From Pelagerythrobacter marensis (GTDB lineage Bacteria > Pseudomonadota > Alphaproteobacteria > Sphingomonadales > Sphingomonadaceae): a DNA stretch of 64,000 nucleotides. Location of the stretch: the NCBI RefSeq assembly GCF_001028625.1, contig NZ_CP011805.1, positions 1,612,001 through 1,676,000 on the forward strand. The letters are read 5' to 3'. The notes beneath the pieces were generated by a model that saw nothing but the letters and a program-made list of their open reading frames with translations, was not told where the DNA came from and did no database searches. Positions 9,411 to 17,920 of this stretch are shown here, in pieces. The translations under genes and the position numbers were made by a program. Position 1 is the first letter of the stretch, and each line of letters starts with the position of its first letter.

Positions 9411-10313
9411 TCAGTCTTTCAGGTTCCAGCCCGATCTGAGCACCCGATAGCAGAAGTACGCCAGCACGAGGTTGAGCAGGCCGAGGCCGAGCGCGCTCTG
9501 CACCAGGGCCGCATCGGTGTTGCCGATGTCGCTTTCACCCAGAAAGCCGTATCGGAAGCCGGAAATCACGTAGAAGAAGGGATTGGCGCGGCTGATCGCC
9601 TGAAAAGCCGGTGCGAGGTTGTCGATCACGTAGAACGTGCCCGAAAGCAGGGCCAGAGGGGCCACCACGAAGTTGGTGATCGCGGCATTGTGATCGAACT
9701 TTTCCGCCCAGATGGATGTCAGCAGACCCATCAGCGAAAGCATGATCGCCCCCATCAGGCCGAACCAGACAACCGCCCAGATATGTTCGACCGTCAGGCT
9801 GACGCCGGGGTAGAACGCCATGGCCAGCGCCACGGCGCCGCCAACCATGATCGCGCGCGTCACTGCCGCGCCGACGATCCCGGCCATCAGCTCGCCTTCC
9901 GACAATGGAGGCATCAACAGATCGATGATCGTTCCCTGGATCTTGCCGCCCAGCAATGTGAAGCTGGCATTGGCAAAGGCGTTCTGCATCATGCCCATCA
10001 CGATAAGCCCGGGGGCGACGAACGTGGCGAAGGGCACGCCCAGGACTTCCCGCCCGGCACGCCCCAGCGCAACGCTGAAAATGACCAGAAACAGCAGGGT
10101 GGTTACCGCCGGGGCCCAAACGGTTTGCGTCTGGACCTTGAGAAATCGGCGAACCTCCTTCATATAGAGGCTCCACAGTCCGATGCGGTTGATCCCGTCG
10201 AACACGGGCACCCCGCGGGGCGGAAACCGGCGCAGGCCGCCGGGATTTTCCTCCACGATGGAAGTGCCCCTGTCGTCGGGCGAACTTGCGGGGTTGCGGG
10301 CTTGATCGGCCAT
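9411..10313 (-). CDS. ABC-2 type transporter permease
   Basis: A 300-residue inner-membrane permease of the ABC-2 family (YadH/NodJ-like). After a roughly 50-residue cytoplasmic lead there are six hydrophobic segments, starting at VWAPAVTTLLFLVIF, with the family-typical region NFVVAPLALLSGTFY followed by ANPFFYVISGFRYGF. I chose the ATG at 10313 (MADQARN); the open frame further upstream runs through the divergent gcrA gene. No ATP-binding subunit is adjacent, so the partner must be encoded elsewhere. The substrate, possibly a lipid or polysaccharide, is unknown. Confidence 0.88.
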   Translation of the reverse strand: MADQARNPASSPDDRGTSIVEENPGGLRRFPPRGVPVFDGINRIGLWSLYMKEVRRFLKVQTQTVWAPAVTTLLFLVIFSVALGRAGREVLGVPFATFVAPGLIVMGMMQNAFANASFTLLGGKIQGTIIDLLMPPLSEGELMAGIVGAAVTRAIMVGGAVALAMAFYPGVSLTVEHIWAVVWFGLMGAIMLSLMGLLTSIWAEKFDHNAAITNFVVAPLALLSGTFYVIDNLAPAFQAISRANPFFYVISGFRYGFLGESDIGNTDAALVQSALGLGLLNLVLAYFCYRVLRSGWNLKD

Positions 10314-10386
10314 TATGGCGCGACTAGTGCTCGTTGCTTCCGCTGGCAAGCCGTGCCCCATGGAATTTGTTGCGAATGGAAATCGA

Positions 10387-11061
10387 ATGAGCTGGACCGA
10401 CGAACGGATCGCCACGCTGAAGAAGATGTGGGAAGGCGGCGCCACCGCCAGCCAGATCGCCGACGAGCTGGGCGGCGTCAGCCGCAATGCCGTGATCGGC
10501 AAGGCCCACCGCCTGGGGCTGAAATCGCGCCCCTCCCCGGTCAAGGCGAACGAGCCGAAGAAAGCGGACAAGGCCCCTGCGCCCAAGCCCGCTGCGAAGA
10601 AGCCTGTCCCGCCCCGCCCCGCGCCCAAGGCCGCTGACAGCGCGCCTGCCGCTGCCCCCCCGCGTCCTGCCAGCCCGGCAGCAGGCGGTCAGTCGCAGCC
10701 ATTGCCCAATCCCGGCCCCGGCTTGCCCAAGATCGTTTCCGTCGGCCCCGGCGGCTTCCTGCGTCAGGGCCCGGGCGACCAGCAGGCGCCGATCCCGCCT
10801 GCCCCGCCGCGCCGCCTGGTTCCGGCCAAGCCCAGCCCCGAAATCGCCGACAAGACCAGTCTGCTCGACCTGAGCGACAAAGTCTGTCGCTGGCCGATGG
10901 GCCATCCGGGGGAGCCGGACTTCCACTTCTGCGGCGAAGCGGTGAATCCGGGATTTCCCTATTGCGTCGAACATTGCGGCCGGGCCTATCAGGCGCAGCT
11001 TCCGCGCGGCGCGCGCCGCCCCCCTCCGCCGTTGCCCTTCGGCGGGCCGCGGGTCCGCTAG
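10387..11061 (+). CDS. gcrA: GcrA cell-cycle regulator
   Basis: Alphaproteobacterial cell-cycle transcription regulator that acts with sigma-70 at promoters carrying CcrM-methylated GANTC sites. The N-terminal helix-turn-helix reads SWTDERIATLKKMWEGG and SRNAVIGKAHRLGL (residues 2-46). A Pro/Ala/Lys-rich linker occupies about residues 50-160. The conserved C-terminal part shows CRWPMG, then FHFCGEAV and PYCVEHCGRAY. The 224-residue length is in the larger part of the family range because of the long linker. The start MSWTDER is the canonical N-terminus. It is transcribed away from the ABC permease gene, 73 bases apart. Confidence 0.96.
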   Translation: MSWTDERIATLKKMWEGGATASQIADELGGVSRNAVIGKAHRLGLKSRPSPVKANEPKKADKAPAPKPAAKKPVPPRPAPKAADSAPAAAPPRPASPAAGGQSQPLPNPGPGLPKIVSVGPGGFLRQGPGDQQAPIPPAPPRRLVPAKPSPEIADKTSLLDLSDKVCRWPMGHPGEPDFHFCGEAVNPGFPYCVEHCGRAYQAQLPRGARRPPPPLPFGGPRVR

Positions 11062-11083
11062 ACCAGCGGCTGGCCGGCTGCGA

Positions 11084-11608
11084 TCACGGCCTGGCTCTCG
11101 ACCGGCGCAAACCTGCACCGGCCAGCGCCAGCGCCGCGCACGGCACCCAGATCCAGACGAATTCGGACCGCAGGGTTTCCAACCCTCGTGCGCTGAAAAA
11201 GTCCGCCCCGATCGGCGACACGCGGATCGGCGTGGCACCAAAGAAATGCCGCCCCGTCTCGAACGGCCAGAACAGCGCGGCGCCCAGCCCGCCGTCGGTC
11301 GCCATGTCGAACAGGCCGTGCGAGGCCGTGGCCGCGAACAGGAACAGGATAGCCGCCATGCTGCGCGCTCGCGGCCATAGTGCGGCCAGCACGAGCGCGG
11401 TGATCGCCGCGAATGCCAGCGAGTGTGTCGCGCCGCGATGCCCCCAGTCGTCGGCATAGGCGATACCGAACGCGAACCCCACGACATCCGCATCGGGCAT
11501 TGCCGCCAGCACGCCGCCTGCAAGTGCAATCGGCACCGCGATTCGCTGGCGCCCCGCCGCTGCAGCGAATGCCAGCGGAACGATGGCATGGGAGATGATC
11601 GTGGGCAT
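11084..11608 (-). CDS. YdjM-like membrane-bound metal-dependent hydrolase (DUF457)
   Basis: A 174-residue membrane protein of the YdjM/DUF457 family. Conserved features are the N-terminal SHAIVPLAF, the acidic PDADVVGF near residue 38, HRGATHSLAF near residue 56, and TASHGLFDMATDGG near residue 95, whose His and Asp residues are the presumed metal ligands. The ATG at 11608 was chosen; the open frame extending to 11872 overlaps modA on the opposite strand. Its 5' end faces modA with only 55 bases between starts. Physiological substrate is unknown. Confidence 0.85.
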   Translation of the reverse strand: MPTIISHAIVPLAFAAAAGRQRIAVPIALAGGVLAAMPDADVVGFAFGIAYADDWGHRGATHSLAFAAITALVLAALWPRARSMAAILFLFAATASHGLFDMATDGGLGAALFWPFETGRHFFGATPIRVSPIGADFFSARGLETLRSEFVWIWVPCAALALAGAGLRRSRARP

Positions 11609-11663
11609 CGCGTATCTTCCGCCTGAGTGCGAAGCTGTCCCGGTCCGATATCCGGTACCGGCG

Positions 11664-12485
11664 ATGCTGACGGCAGTGGACCGCATTCCAGCACGCCGAT
11701 ATGCAACGCGGGTGTTCGCGCGCCTCCTAGCTTCTGCCGCCGTTTTCGCAATGACTGCCTGCGCGCAGCCGAGCGAGCGGGCGCCGGTCGTCCTTGCCGC
11801 AGCCAGTATGCAGGGCGCGCTCGACGAAATATCTGGCGATTGGGAGAAGCAGGGACACGCCCGGCCGGTCATATCCTATGCCGGTTCGCAGGCAATCGCG
11901 CGCCAGATCGCGAGCGGTGCGCCGGCAGACCTGATCCTGCTGGCGGACAGGGACTGGATGGATCACCTCGAAAAAGGCGGGCATCTGACCTCTGGCAGCA
12001 GACGCGAGCTTGTTTCGAACACGCTTGTCGTCGTCCATCCCGCCGCAGCCGTCCGAGGCACAGGCTCCGTGAGCGACAACATGTCGATCCGCCAGGCCCT
12101 GTCGGGCGGGACCGTCGCGATGGGAGAGCCCGATACAGTGCCGGCCGGCCGCTATGCCAGGGCGGCGCTGGAGACCCTGGGCCTTTGGCACTCGACCAGA
12201 CGCCGGATCATCCCGACCGAAAGCGTGCGCGCGGCCCTCACCCTGGCCGAGCGTGGCGAGGTCGACGCAGCGATCGTCTATCGCAGTGACGCCGCAGCAT
12301 CCGGCAAGGTGCGTGTAGTCGCGCGAATGCCGGTAACCGCCCATCCGCCGATCCGCTATCAAGCGGCCATCGTCAGAGGTTCAACCGCTGACGAGAGGGC
12401 GGATTTTCTCGCCTACCTCTCCTCAGCCGATGCGATGCCAGTGTTCTCCCGCCGCGGGTTTACGCTTTTGCCGGGGGACGACTGA
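11664..12485 (+). CDS. modA: Molybdate ABC transporter substrate-binding protein ModA
   Basis: Molybdate-binding protein of the ModABC importer, 273 residues. The ATG at 11664 gives a signal peptide ending in AMTACAQ, a possible lipobox with Cys near residue 36. The mature part has the ModA pattern VLAAASMQGALDEI, SYAGSQAIARQIASGAPADLI, LADRDWMDHLEKGG and, towards the C-terminus, RGEVDAAIVYRSDA. It is followed by modB after 2 bases. No ModE repressor gene or obvious ModE site is present near the operon. Confidence 0.93.
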   Translation: MLTAVDRIPARRYATRVFARLLASAAVFAMTACAQPSERAPVVLAAASMQGALDEISGDWEKQGHARPVISYAGSQAIARQIASGAPADLILLADRDWMDHLEKGGHLTSGSRRELVSNTLVVVHPAAAVRGTGSVSDNMSIRQALSGGTVAMGEPDTVPAGRYARAALETLGLWHSTRRRIIPTESVRAALTLAERGEVDAAIVYRSDAAASGKVRVVARMPVTAHPPIRYQAAIVRGSTADERADFLAYLSSADAMPVFSRRGFTLLPGDD

Positions 12486-12487
12486 CC

Positions 12488-13180
12488 GTGCTGTCTCCCG
12501 CCGAATGGCAGGTGATCGGGCTTTCGCTCAAGGTCAGCCTGGTCGCTATGGCAGCGACCCTGCCCGTCGCCTATGCGCTGGCATGGCTGCTCGCGCGGCG
12601 GCAATTTCCGGGCAAGCTGCTGGTGGATGCGCTGGTCCACCTTCCTCTGGTAATTCCGCCAGTGGTCACCGGCTGGCTGCTGCTGCTTGCATTCGGCCGC
12701 AACGGACCGGTCGGCACCTTTCTGGAGGATGTCCTGGGGATCACGCTGGTCTTCCGCTGGACCGGGGCCGCGCTCGCTGCCGGCGTCATGGCGCTGCCGC
12801 TGATGGTGCGCGCCATCCGCCTCTCGATCGAGGCGGTCGACCGGCGTCTGGTCGATGCCGCGCGCACCCTGGGTGCGAGCAAATGGCGCGCGTTTCGCAC
12901 GGTCACATTGCCGCTCAGCCTGCCGGGAATTCTGGCCGGGCTCGTGCTCGGTTTCGCGCGCTCGGTGGGGGAGTTTGGCGCGACGATCACTTTCGCCGCC
13001 AATATTCCCGGCGAAACACGCACACTGCCACTGGCGATCTATACCCTGCTGCAGACGCCGGGGGGCGAAATGGCCGTTGCGCGGCTTGCAGCCATCGCTG
13101 TGCTGTTGTCGCTCGGTGCATTGATGGCCAGCGAATGGCTGGTCCGCCGCGCAGCGGGAAGCGACGCGCATGTCGTTTGA
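12488..13180 (+). CDS. modB: Molybdate ABC transporter permease ModB
   Basis: Inner-membrane permease, 230 residues, with five to six membrane segments. The cytoplasmic EAA loop is clear around residues 115-142: DAARTLGASKWRAFRTVTLP. The segment LVIPPVVTGWLLLLAFG matches the ModB N-terminal membrane region. GTG start at 12488, two bases after the modA stop. The 3' end overlaps modC by 11 bases, so all three genes form one transcription unit. Confidence 0.94.
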   Translation: MLSPAEWQVIGLSLKVSLVAMAATLPVAYALAWLLARRQFPGKLLVDALVHLPLVIPPVVTGWLLLLAFGRNGPVGTFLEDVLGITLVFRWTGAALAAGVMALPLMVRAIRLSIEAVDRRLVDAARTLGASKWRAFRTVTLPLSLPGILAGLVLGFARSVGEFGATITFAANIPGETRTLPLAIYTLLQTPGGEMAVARLAAIAVLLSLGALMASEWLVRRAAGSDAHVV

Positions 13181-13802
13181 TCTTGCCCTGACCTACCGCG
13201 CCGGAGCGCGCGAGCAGCAGGTGGCGATTGCCACACCGGCGCGCATTCTCGCCGTCACGGGCCCCTCCGGCGCGGGGAAAAGCTCGCTGCTCGATTGCAT
13301 TGCCGGCTTGCGCCGCCCTGTCGCCGGGACAATCGCAATCGGCGGACGCGTGCTTTTCGATCGGGATGCGGACATCGACGTGCCGCCCGATGCACGCGGT
13401 GCGGGATATGTGTTTCAGGACATGCGGCTGTTCCCGCATCTGACCGTGCGCCGCAATCTCCTGTTCGGGGAGCAGCGCGGGCGCACCACCCGCTCGCCCG
13501 GCGACTGGCCCGATTTCGACGAGATTGCCGACCTGCTGGACCTGGCCCCGCTGATGGCGCGCCGCCCCGCGACTCTTTCGGGGGGCGAGGCACGCCGGGT
13601 GGCGATAGGCCGCGCGGTGCTGTCGCACCCGGCCTTCCTCCTGCTCGACGAACCACTTGCCTCGCTCGATCCCGCGCGGGCCGAAAGGATCACGATCATG
13701 ATTGAGCGGATCGTAAGCAGGATCACCGTTCCGGCGGTTCTCGTAAGCCACGATCAGCGCGAAGTGGACCGGCTGGCCGGCGCGGTGCTTGCGCTGCCCT
13801 GA
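13170..13802 (+). CDS. modC: Molybdate ABC transporter ATP-binding protein ModC, short form
   Basis: ATPase of the ModABC importer, 210 residues. Walker A is GPSGAGKSS (residues 31-39), the Q-loop is YVFQDMRLFPHLTV, the ABC signature is LSGGEARR, Walker B is FLLLDEPLASLD and the H-loop is VLVSHDQREV. The polypeptide ends right after the H-loop region, so it lacks the C-terminal TOBE/molybdate-sensing domain of standard ModC (about 350 residues). Transport should be intact, but regulation through that domain is absent. It overlaps modB by 11 bases. Confidence 0.92.
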   Translation: MSFDLALTYRAGAREQQVAIATPARILAVTGPSGAGKSSLLDCIAGLRRPVAGTIAIGGRVLFDRDADIDVPPDARGAGYVFQDMRLFPHLTVRRNLLFGEQRGRTTRSPGDWPDFDEIADLLDLAPLMARRPATLSGGEARRVAIGRAVLSHPAFLLLDEPLASLDPARAERITIMIERIVSRITVPAVLVSHDQREVDRLAGAVLALP

Positions 13803-13878
13803 TTCCCACTAGTCAGCAGGCTGTAACGCAGTTAGAACACAGTTTCGTTTCAAAACTTATTTTACGGGAGAATCGCCA

Positions 13879-14403
13879 ATGCCGCTTTCACTTCACGCCG
13901 CCTTCGTCCCCAGCGCTCTGCAAATGCTTGGATCGACCAGAGGCCTCGTCGACAAGGCGGAGGCCTGGTGCGGCGAGAAGGGATGCAGCCCCGGAGAGTT
14001 GATCGGCGGGCGGCTGATCGATGACATGCTGGCTTTCGACTATCAGGTCAAAAGCGTCGCCGCACATACCCACGGCGCGATCGAAGGGGTGCGAGCTGGC
14101 ACATTCAGCCCGGACATGACCACCCCGCCCGACAGCTTCGACGCACTGCGCGACAGCCTCGATCAGGCCACCGCCGCGCTGAATGCGCTGGAGGAATCGG
14201 AAATGGAGGACTGGATCGGTCGCCCAATGCGGTTTCAGGTTCCCAGCTTCACGCTGGATTTCACGGCGGACGATTTCCTGCTCAGCTTCAGCCAGCCGAA
14301 TTTCTATTTCCACGCCGCGACCGCGTACGACATCCTGCGGATGAAGGGGCTGGAACTGAGCAAGCGGGACTTCCTCGGCCGAATGCGCATGGCGCCGAAC
14401 TGA
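13879..14403 (+). CDS. DUF1993 family protein
   Basis: A 174-residue soluble protein matching DUF1993: it opens MPLSLHAAFVPSALQML, contains DMLAFDYQVKSVAAHT, and ends with PNFYFHAATAYDILRMKG. The fold is expected to be a DinB-like helical bundle, but no metal-ligand set is obvious and function is unknown. A good ribosome site (GGGAGA) precedes the ATG. It stands alone between modABC and the convergent spermidine-synthase-like gene. Confidence 0.85.
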   Translation: MPLSLHAAFVPSALQMLGSTRGLVDKAEAWCGEKGCSPGELIGGRLIDDMLAFDYQVKSVAAHTHGAIEGVRAGTFSPDMTTPPDSFDALRDSLDQATAALNALEESEMEDWIGRPMRFQVPSFTLDFTADDFLLSFSQPNFYFHAATAYDILRMKGLELSKRDFLGRMRMAPN

Positions 14404-14407
14404 CCGC

Positions 14408-15091
14408 TCAACGCGGTCGACGTGCGAACCAGATCGTGTGCCGCGGCCCCTTGTTGTTGGGCCGCGCGCGCACGGTGCGCTCCTCCACCGCGAAGCCGGC
14501 ATCCTTCAGCCGGCGCGCGAACTTGTGATCGGGCGCAGCGGACCAGACCGCCAGCAGGCCATCGGGCGCCAGTGCGTCGCGCAGGCGCGCGATGCCGGTG
14601 CGGGTATAGAGGCGTTCGTTCCCCTCGCGCACGATCCCGTCCGGCCCGTTATCGACGTCGAGCAGAATTGCATCGTAGCGTTCGGTCGTGCCGTCCACCG
14701 CATCGTCCACCAGCGCCGCGACATCGGCGATGACGATTTCTCCACGCGGATCGTCCAGGCAATCGCCGGTCAGGGTGGCGAGCGGCCCCTTCGCCCATTC
14801 GAGGATTTCGGGGACAACCTCGGCCACGACCGCCCGGCCGCCTTCAGGCAACTGCGCCAGCGCCGCGCGGAAGGTGAAGCCCATGCCGTAACCACCGATC
14901 AACAGGCGCGGGCGCGGCGTGTCCAGCCGTTCCAGGGTCAGCTGCGCAAGCTGTTCTTCCGAAAAGCGCATGCGCGTACCCATCAATTCGTCGCGGCCGA
15001 GCATGATGACGAAATCGCGCCCGTGACTGATCAGGGTCAGCATGTCGCCGCCAGGAATCCGGGCGGTGGCGAGGGTTTCGCGGGGCAGCAT
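14408..15091 (-). CDS. Spermidine-synthase-like SAM-dependent methyltransferase-fold protein
   Basis: A 227-residue protein of the SpeE-like class. The glycine-rich nucleotide-binding segment LLIGGYGMGFTFRAAL is near residue 64, VVAEVVPEILEWAKGPL follows, and an acidic segment DAILLDVDNGPDG is near residue 142. It is shorter than true spermidine synthase (about 285 residues) and lacks its N-terminal beta domain, so polyamine synthesis is doubtful. It is transcribed in the same direction as pnp, but the pnp terminator lies between them. Confidence 0.8.
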   Translation of the reverse strand: MLPRETLATARIPGGDMLTLISHGRDFVIMLGRDELMGTRMRFSEEQLAQLTLERLDTPRPRLLIGGYGMGFTFRAALAQLPEGGRAVVAEVVPEILEWAKGPLATLTGDCLDDPRGEIVIADVAALVDDAVDGTTERYDAILLDVDNGPDGIVREGNERLYTRTGIARLRDALAPDGLLAVWSAAPDHKFARRLKDAGFAVEERTVRARPNNKGPRHTIWFARRPR

Positions 15092-15107
15092 CGGTAAGTC
15101 TCCGTAA

Positions 15108-15140
15108 AATGAAAAGGGCCGCGAAACAATCGCGGCCCTT
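15108..15140 (-). terminator. Rho-independent terminator downstream of pnp
   Basis: On the minus strand an 11-base-pair stem (AAGGGCCGCGA paired with TCGCGGCCCTT, loop of five) is followed by TTTTCATTTTA. It lies 45 bases after the pnp stop and would end the truB-rpsO-pnp transcription unit. Confidence 0.85.
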
Positions 15141-15156
15141 CAATCGGGAAGCTGAT

Positions 15157-15174
15157 CCCCGGCTCTCGCCGGGG
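15157..15174. repeat. Short GC palindrome CCCCGG-N6-CCGGGG (repeat family copy 1)
   Basis: An intergenic hairpin-forming element between the pnp stop and its terminator. The same arms and six-base spacer recur at 26856-26873, and a related CCCCGC-N4-GCGGGG lies at 23076-23091. It resembles the abundant short extragenic palindromes of sphingomonad genomes. Confidence 0.5.
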
Positions 15175-15184
15175 CTTCGCCCTC

Positions 15185-17476
15185 CTAGTCTTTCAGGAAG
15201 TCGGGGACGTGGCTTTCGCCGCCGCCCTCGCCGCCGCCGTCACGATCACGGCGCGGGCCGCGATCACCGCCGCCGCCGCCGCCGCGACCGCCACGTCCAC
15301 CGCGGCGATCACCGCCACGGCCGCCACGGTCGCCGCGATCACCACGCGGTTCGCGCGGAGGACGGGTATCCTCCAGCTCCTCGCCGGTTTCCTGATCGAC
15401 GACGCGCATCGACAGACGGACTTTGCCGCGATTGTCGATCTCGAGAACCTTGACCTTCACTTCCTGCCCTTCGGACACGACGTCGGTCGGCTTCTCCACG
15501 CGCTCGTTCTTCATTTCGGAAACGTGGACGAGACCGTCCTTGCCGCCCATGAAGTTCACGAAAGCGCCGAAATCGACGATGTTGACGACTTTGCCTTCGT
15601 AGACCTTGCCCACTTCCGGTTCTTCGACAATGCCGAGGATCCAGTTCTTGGCAGCTTCGATCTCGTCGGCGTTGGAGGAGCTGATCTTGATCACGCCCTC
15701 GTCGTCGATGTCGACCTTGGCACCCGTTTCGGCGACGATCTCGCGGATCACCTTGCCGCCCGTGCCGATGACGTCGCGGATCTTCGACTTGTCGATCTGC
15801 ATCGTTTCGATACGCGGAGCGTGCTTGGAAACTTCACCGCGAGCGCCCGAAAGCGCCTTGGTCATTTCGCCCAGGATGTGCGCGCGGCCGGCCTTCGCCT
15901 GCTCAAGCGCCTTGGTCATGATTTCCTGCGTGATGCCGGCAACCTTGATGTCCATCTGGAGCGAGGTGATGCCCGCTTCGGAGCCTGCCACCTTGAAATC
16001 CATGTCGCCCAGGTGATCTTCGTCACCCAGGATGTCCGACAGGACGGCGAAGTCGTCGCCTTCGAGGATCAGGCCCATCGCGATGCCCGACACCGGACGT
16101 TCGATCGGAACGCCGGCGTCCATCATCGACAGACAGCCACCGCAGACGGTCGCCATCGAGGACGAGCCGTTGGACTCGGTGATGTCCGACAGGATGCGGA
16201 TGGTGTAGGGGAAATCTTCATGCGCGGGCAGCACCGGGTGCAGCGCGCGCCATGCGAGCTTGCCGTGACCGGTTTCGCGGCGGCTGGTGAAGCCGAAGCG
16301 ACCCACTTCACCGACCGAATAGGGCGGGAAGTTATAGTGCAGCATGAAGTGATTGTACGACAGGCCTTCGAGCCCGTCGATCATCTGCTCGGCATCCTTG
16401 GTGCCCAGCGTGGTGGTGCAGATCGCCTGCGTTTCACCGCGCGTGAACAGCGCCGAACCATGCGTGCGGGGCAGCAGGCCGACCATCGCCTCGATCGGGC
16501 GGACCTGGTCCAGCTTGCGGCCGTCGATCCGCTGGCCGTCCTTGAGGATGGCGCCGCGAACGATTTCCGCTTCCAGCTTCTTGACCGCCTTGTTGGCGAC
16601 CATCTGCGTCTGCGCTTCTTCTTCGGCGAAGGCTTCCTTGGCCTTGGCCCGCGCATCGTTGAGCGCATCCGAACGCGCCGACTTGTCGGTCAGCTTGTAA
16701 GCGGCGGCGATGTCGTCGCCGACGATGCCGCGCAGCTTTTCCTTGATCGCCGAGGTGTCGTCCGAAGTGTCGATTTCCCACGGATCCTTGGCGGCCTGCT
16801 CGGCCAGGTCGACGATCGCGCCGATGACCTTGCGGCTTTCCTCATGCGCGAACATGACGGCGCCGAGCATTTCCTCTTCGGTCAGTTCCTTGGCTTCGGA
16901 TTCGACCATCATCACCGCGTCCTGCGTTGCGGCAACGACGAGGTCGAGGCGACCTTCTTCGTCGAGCGCGCTGTCGAGGCTCGGGTTGAGTTCGTATTCG
17001 CCATTGCGGAAACCGACGCGTGCGGCGCCGATCGGGCCCATGAAGGGCACGCCCGAGATGGTCAGCGCAGCCGAAGCGGCGATCATCGCGACGATATCGG
17101 GCTCGGTCTCGCCGTCATACGAGAGGACCTGCGCGATGACGTTGATTTCGTTGTAGAAGCCCTCGGGGAAGAGCGGCCGCACCGGGCGGTCGATGAGGCG
17201 CGAGGTGAGCGTTTCCTTCTCCGTCGCGCGGCCTTCGCGCTTGAAGAAGCCGCCGGGGATGCGGCCCGCGGCGGAGAATTTTTCCTGGTAGTGCACGGTC
17301 AGCGGGAAGAAGTCCTGCCCTTCGCGGACGCTCTTGGCAGCGGTAACTGCGCACAGCACCACGGTTTCGCCATAAGTGGCGAGGACCGCGCCGTCAGCCT
17401 GACGGGCAATGCGGCCGGTTTCCAGAGTGAGGGTCTTTCCGCCCCACTCCAGCGATACGGTTTTCGTGTCGAACAT
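15185..17476 (-). CDS. pnp: Polyribonucleotide nucleotidyltransferase (PNPase)
   Basis: 3'-to-5' phosphorolytic exoribonuclease, 763 residues. Two RNase PH domains flank a helical domain. The second PH domain carries GSSSMATVCGGCLSMMDAGVP and ILGDEDHLGDMDFKVAG with the catalytic Asp residues. A KH domain (IRDVIGTGGKVIREIV) and an S1 domain (VGKVYEGKVVNIVDFGAFV) follow. The last about 60 residues are an Arg-Gly-rich low-complexity tail. I chose the ATG at 17476 (MFDTKTVSLEW, the family start). It follows rpsO on the same strand, the classical rpsO-pnp arrangement. Confidence 0.97.
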   Translation of the reverse strand: MFDTKTVSLEWGGKTLTLETGRIARQADGAVLATYGETVVLCAVTAAKSVREGQDFFPLTVHYQEKFSAAGRIPGGFFKREGRATEKETLTSRLIDRPVRPLFPEGFYNEINVIAQVLSYDGETEPDIVAMIAASAALTISGVPFMGPIGAARVGFRNGEYELNPSLDSALDEEGRLDLVVAATQDAVMMVESEAKELTEEEMLGAVMFAHEESRKVIGAIVDLAEQAAKDPWEIDTSDDTSAIKEKLRGIVGDDIAAAYKLTDKSARSDALNDARAKAKEAFAEEEAQTQMVANKAVKKLEAEIVRGAILKDGQRIDGRKLDQVRPIEAMVGLLPRTHGSALFTRGETQAICTTTLGTKDAEQMIDGLEGLSYNHFMLHYNFPPYSVGEVGRFGFTSRRETGHGKLAWRALHPVLPAHEDFPYTIRILSDITESNGSSSMATVCGGCLSMMDAGVPIERPVSGIAMGLILEGDDFAVLSDILGDEDHLGDMDFKVAGSEAGITSLQMDIKVAGITQEIMTKALEQAKAGRAHILGEMTKALSGARGEVSKHAPRIETMQIDKSKIRDVIGTGGKVIREIVAETGAKVDIDDEGVIKISSSNADEIEAAKNWILGIVEEPEVGKVYEGKVVNIVDFGAFVNFMGGKDGLVHVSEMKNERVEKPTDVVSEGQEVKVKVLEIDNRGKVRLSMRVVDQETGEELEDTRPPREPRGDRGDRGGRGGDRRGGRGGRGGGGGGDRGPRRDRDGGGEGGGESHVPDFLKD

Positions 17477-17612
17477 GTATTTTCCTTTTGACCCGCGAGC
17501 CACATTGCATCGCGGGGCCTACTGATACCGGGGATACCGTCCCGGTCCGGTCCGAGGCTTTTCGCCTCCAGTTCCCGGCCCTGTGCCGAATTGCATGGTG
17601 GCCGGATAAACA

Positions 17613-17636
17613 AAGGGGCGGCCTGAGCCACCCCTT
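17613..17636 (-). terminator. Terminator or attenuator between rpsO and pnp
   Basis: Minus-strand stem AAGGGGTGGC paired with GCCGCCCCTT (one G-T wobble, loop TCAG), followed by TGTTTAT. It lies 11 bases after the rpsO stop. Because pnp follows in the same direction, it probably acts as a partial terminator or RNA-processing hairpin. Confidence 0.7.
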
Positions 17637-17646
17637 CGAGAAACTC

Positions 17647-17916
17647 TTACTTGCGAAGACCCAGCTTCTGGATCAACGCATTGTACCGCTCGACATCTTT
17701 CTTCTTGAGATAGGCGAGCAGGCTGCGGCGCTTGTTGACCATCGTCAGAAGGCCGCGGCGCGAATGGTTGTCCTTGTGGTGATCCTTGAAGTGTTCGGTC
17801 AGGTTGCGAATACGCTCTGTAAGGATCGCGACCTGCACTTCGGGACTGCCCGTGTCGTTGTTGTCGCGGGCATTGTCCTTGATGATTTCCGTCTTCTTTT
17901 CGGCAGTAACCGACAT
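17647..17916 (-). CDS. rpsO: 30S ribosomal protein S15
   Basis: Primary 16S rRNA-binding protein of the small subunit, 89 residues, full length. Signature segments are NDTGSPEVQVAILTERI, HFKDHHKDNHSRRGLL and VNKRRSLLAYLKKKD, ending in LGLRK. It starts 4 bases after the truB stop and is followed by pnp, the widely conserved truB-rpsO-pnp order. Confidence 0.98.
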   Translation of the reverse strand: MSVTAEKKTEIIKDNARDNNDTGSPEVQVAILTERIRNLTEHFKDHHKDNHSRRGLLTMVNKRRSLLAYLKKKDVERYNALIQKLGLRK

Positions 17917-17920
17917 TCTT

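Noticed and set aside
15209..17491. A 760-codon open frame opposite pnp
   Set aside because: Antisense shadow of a certain gene; caused by GC-rich third positions. Its composition (Asp/His/Arg-rich) matches no protein family.
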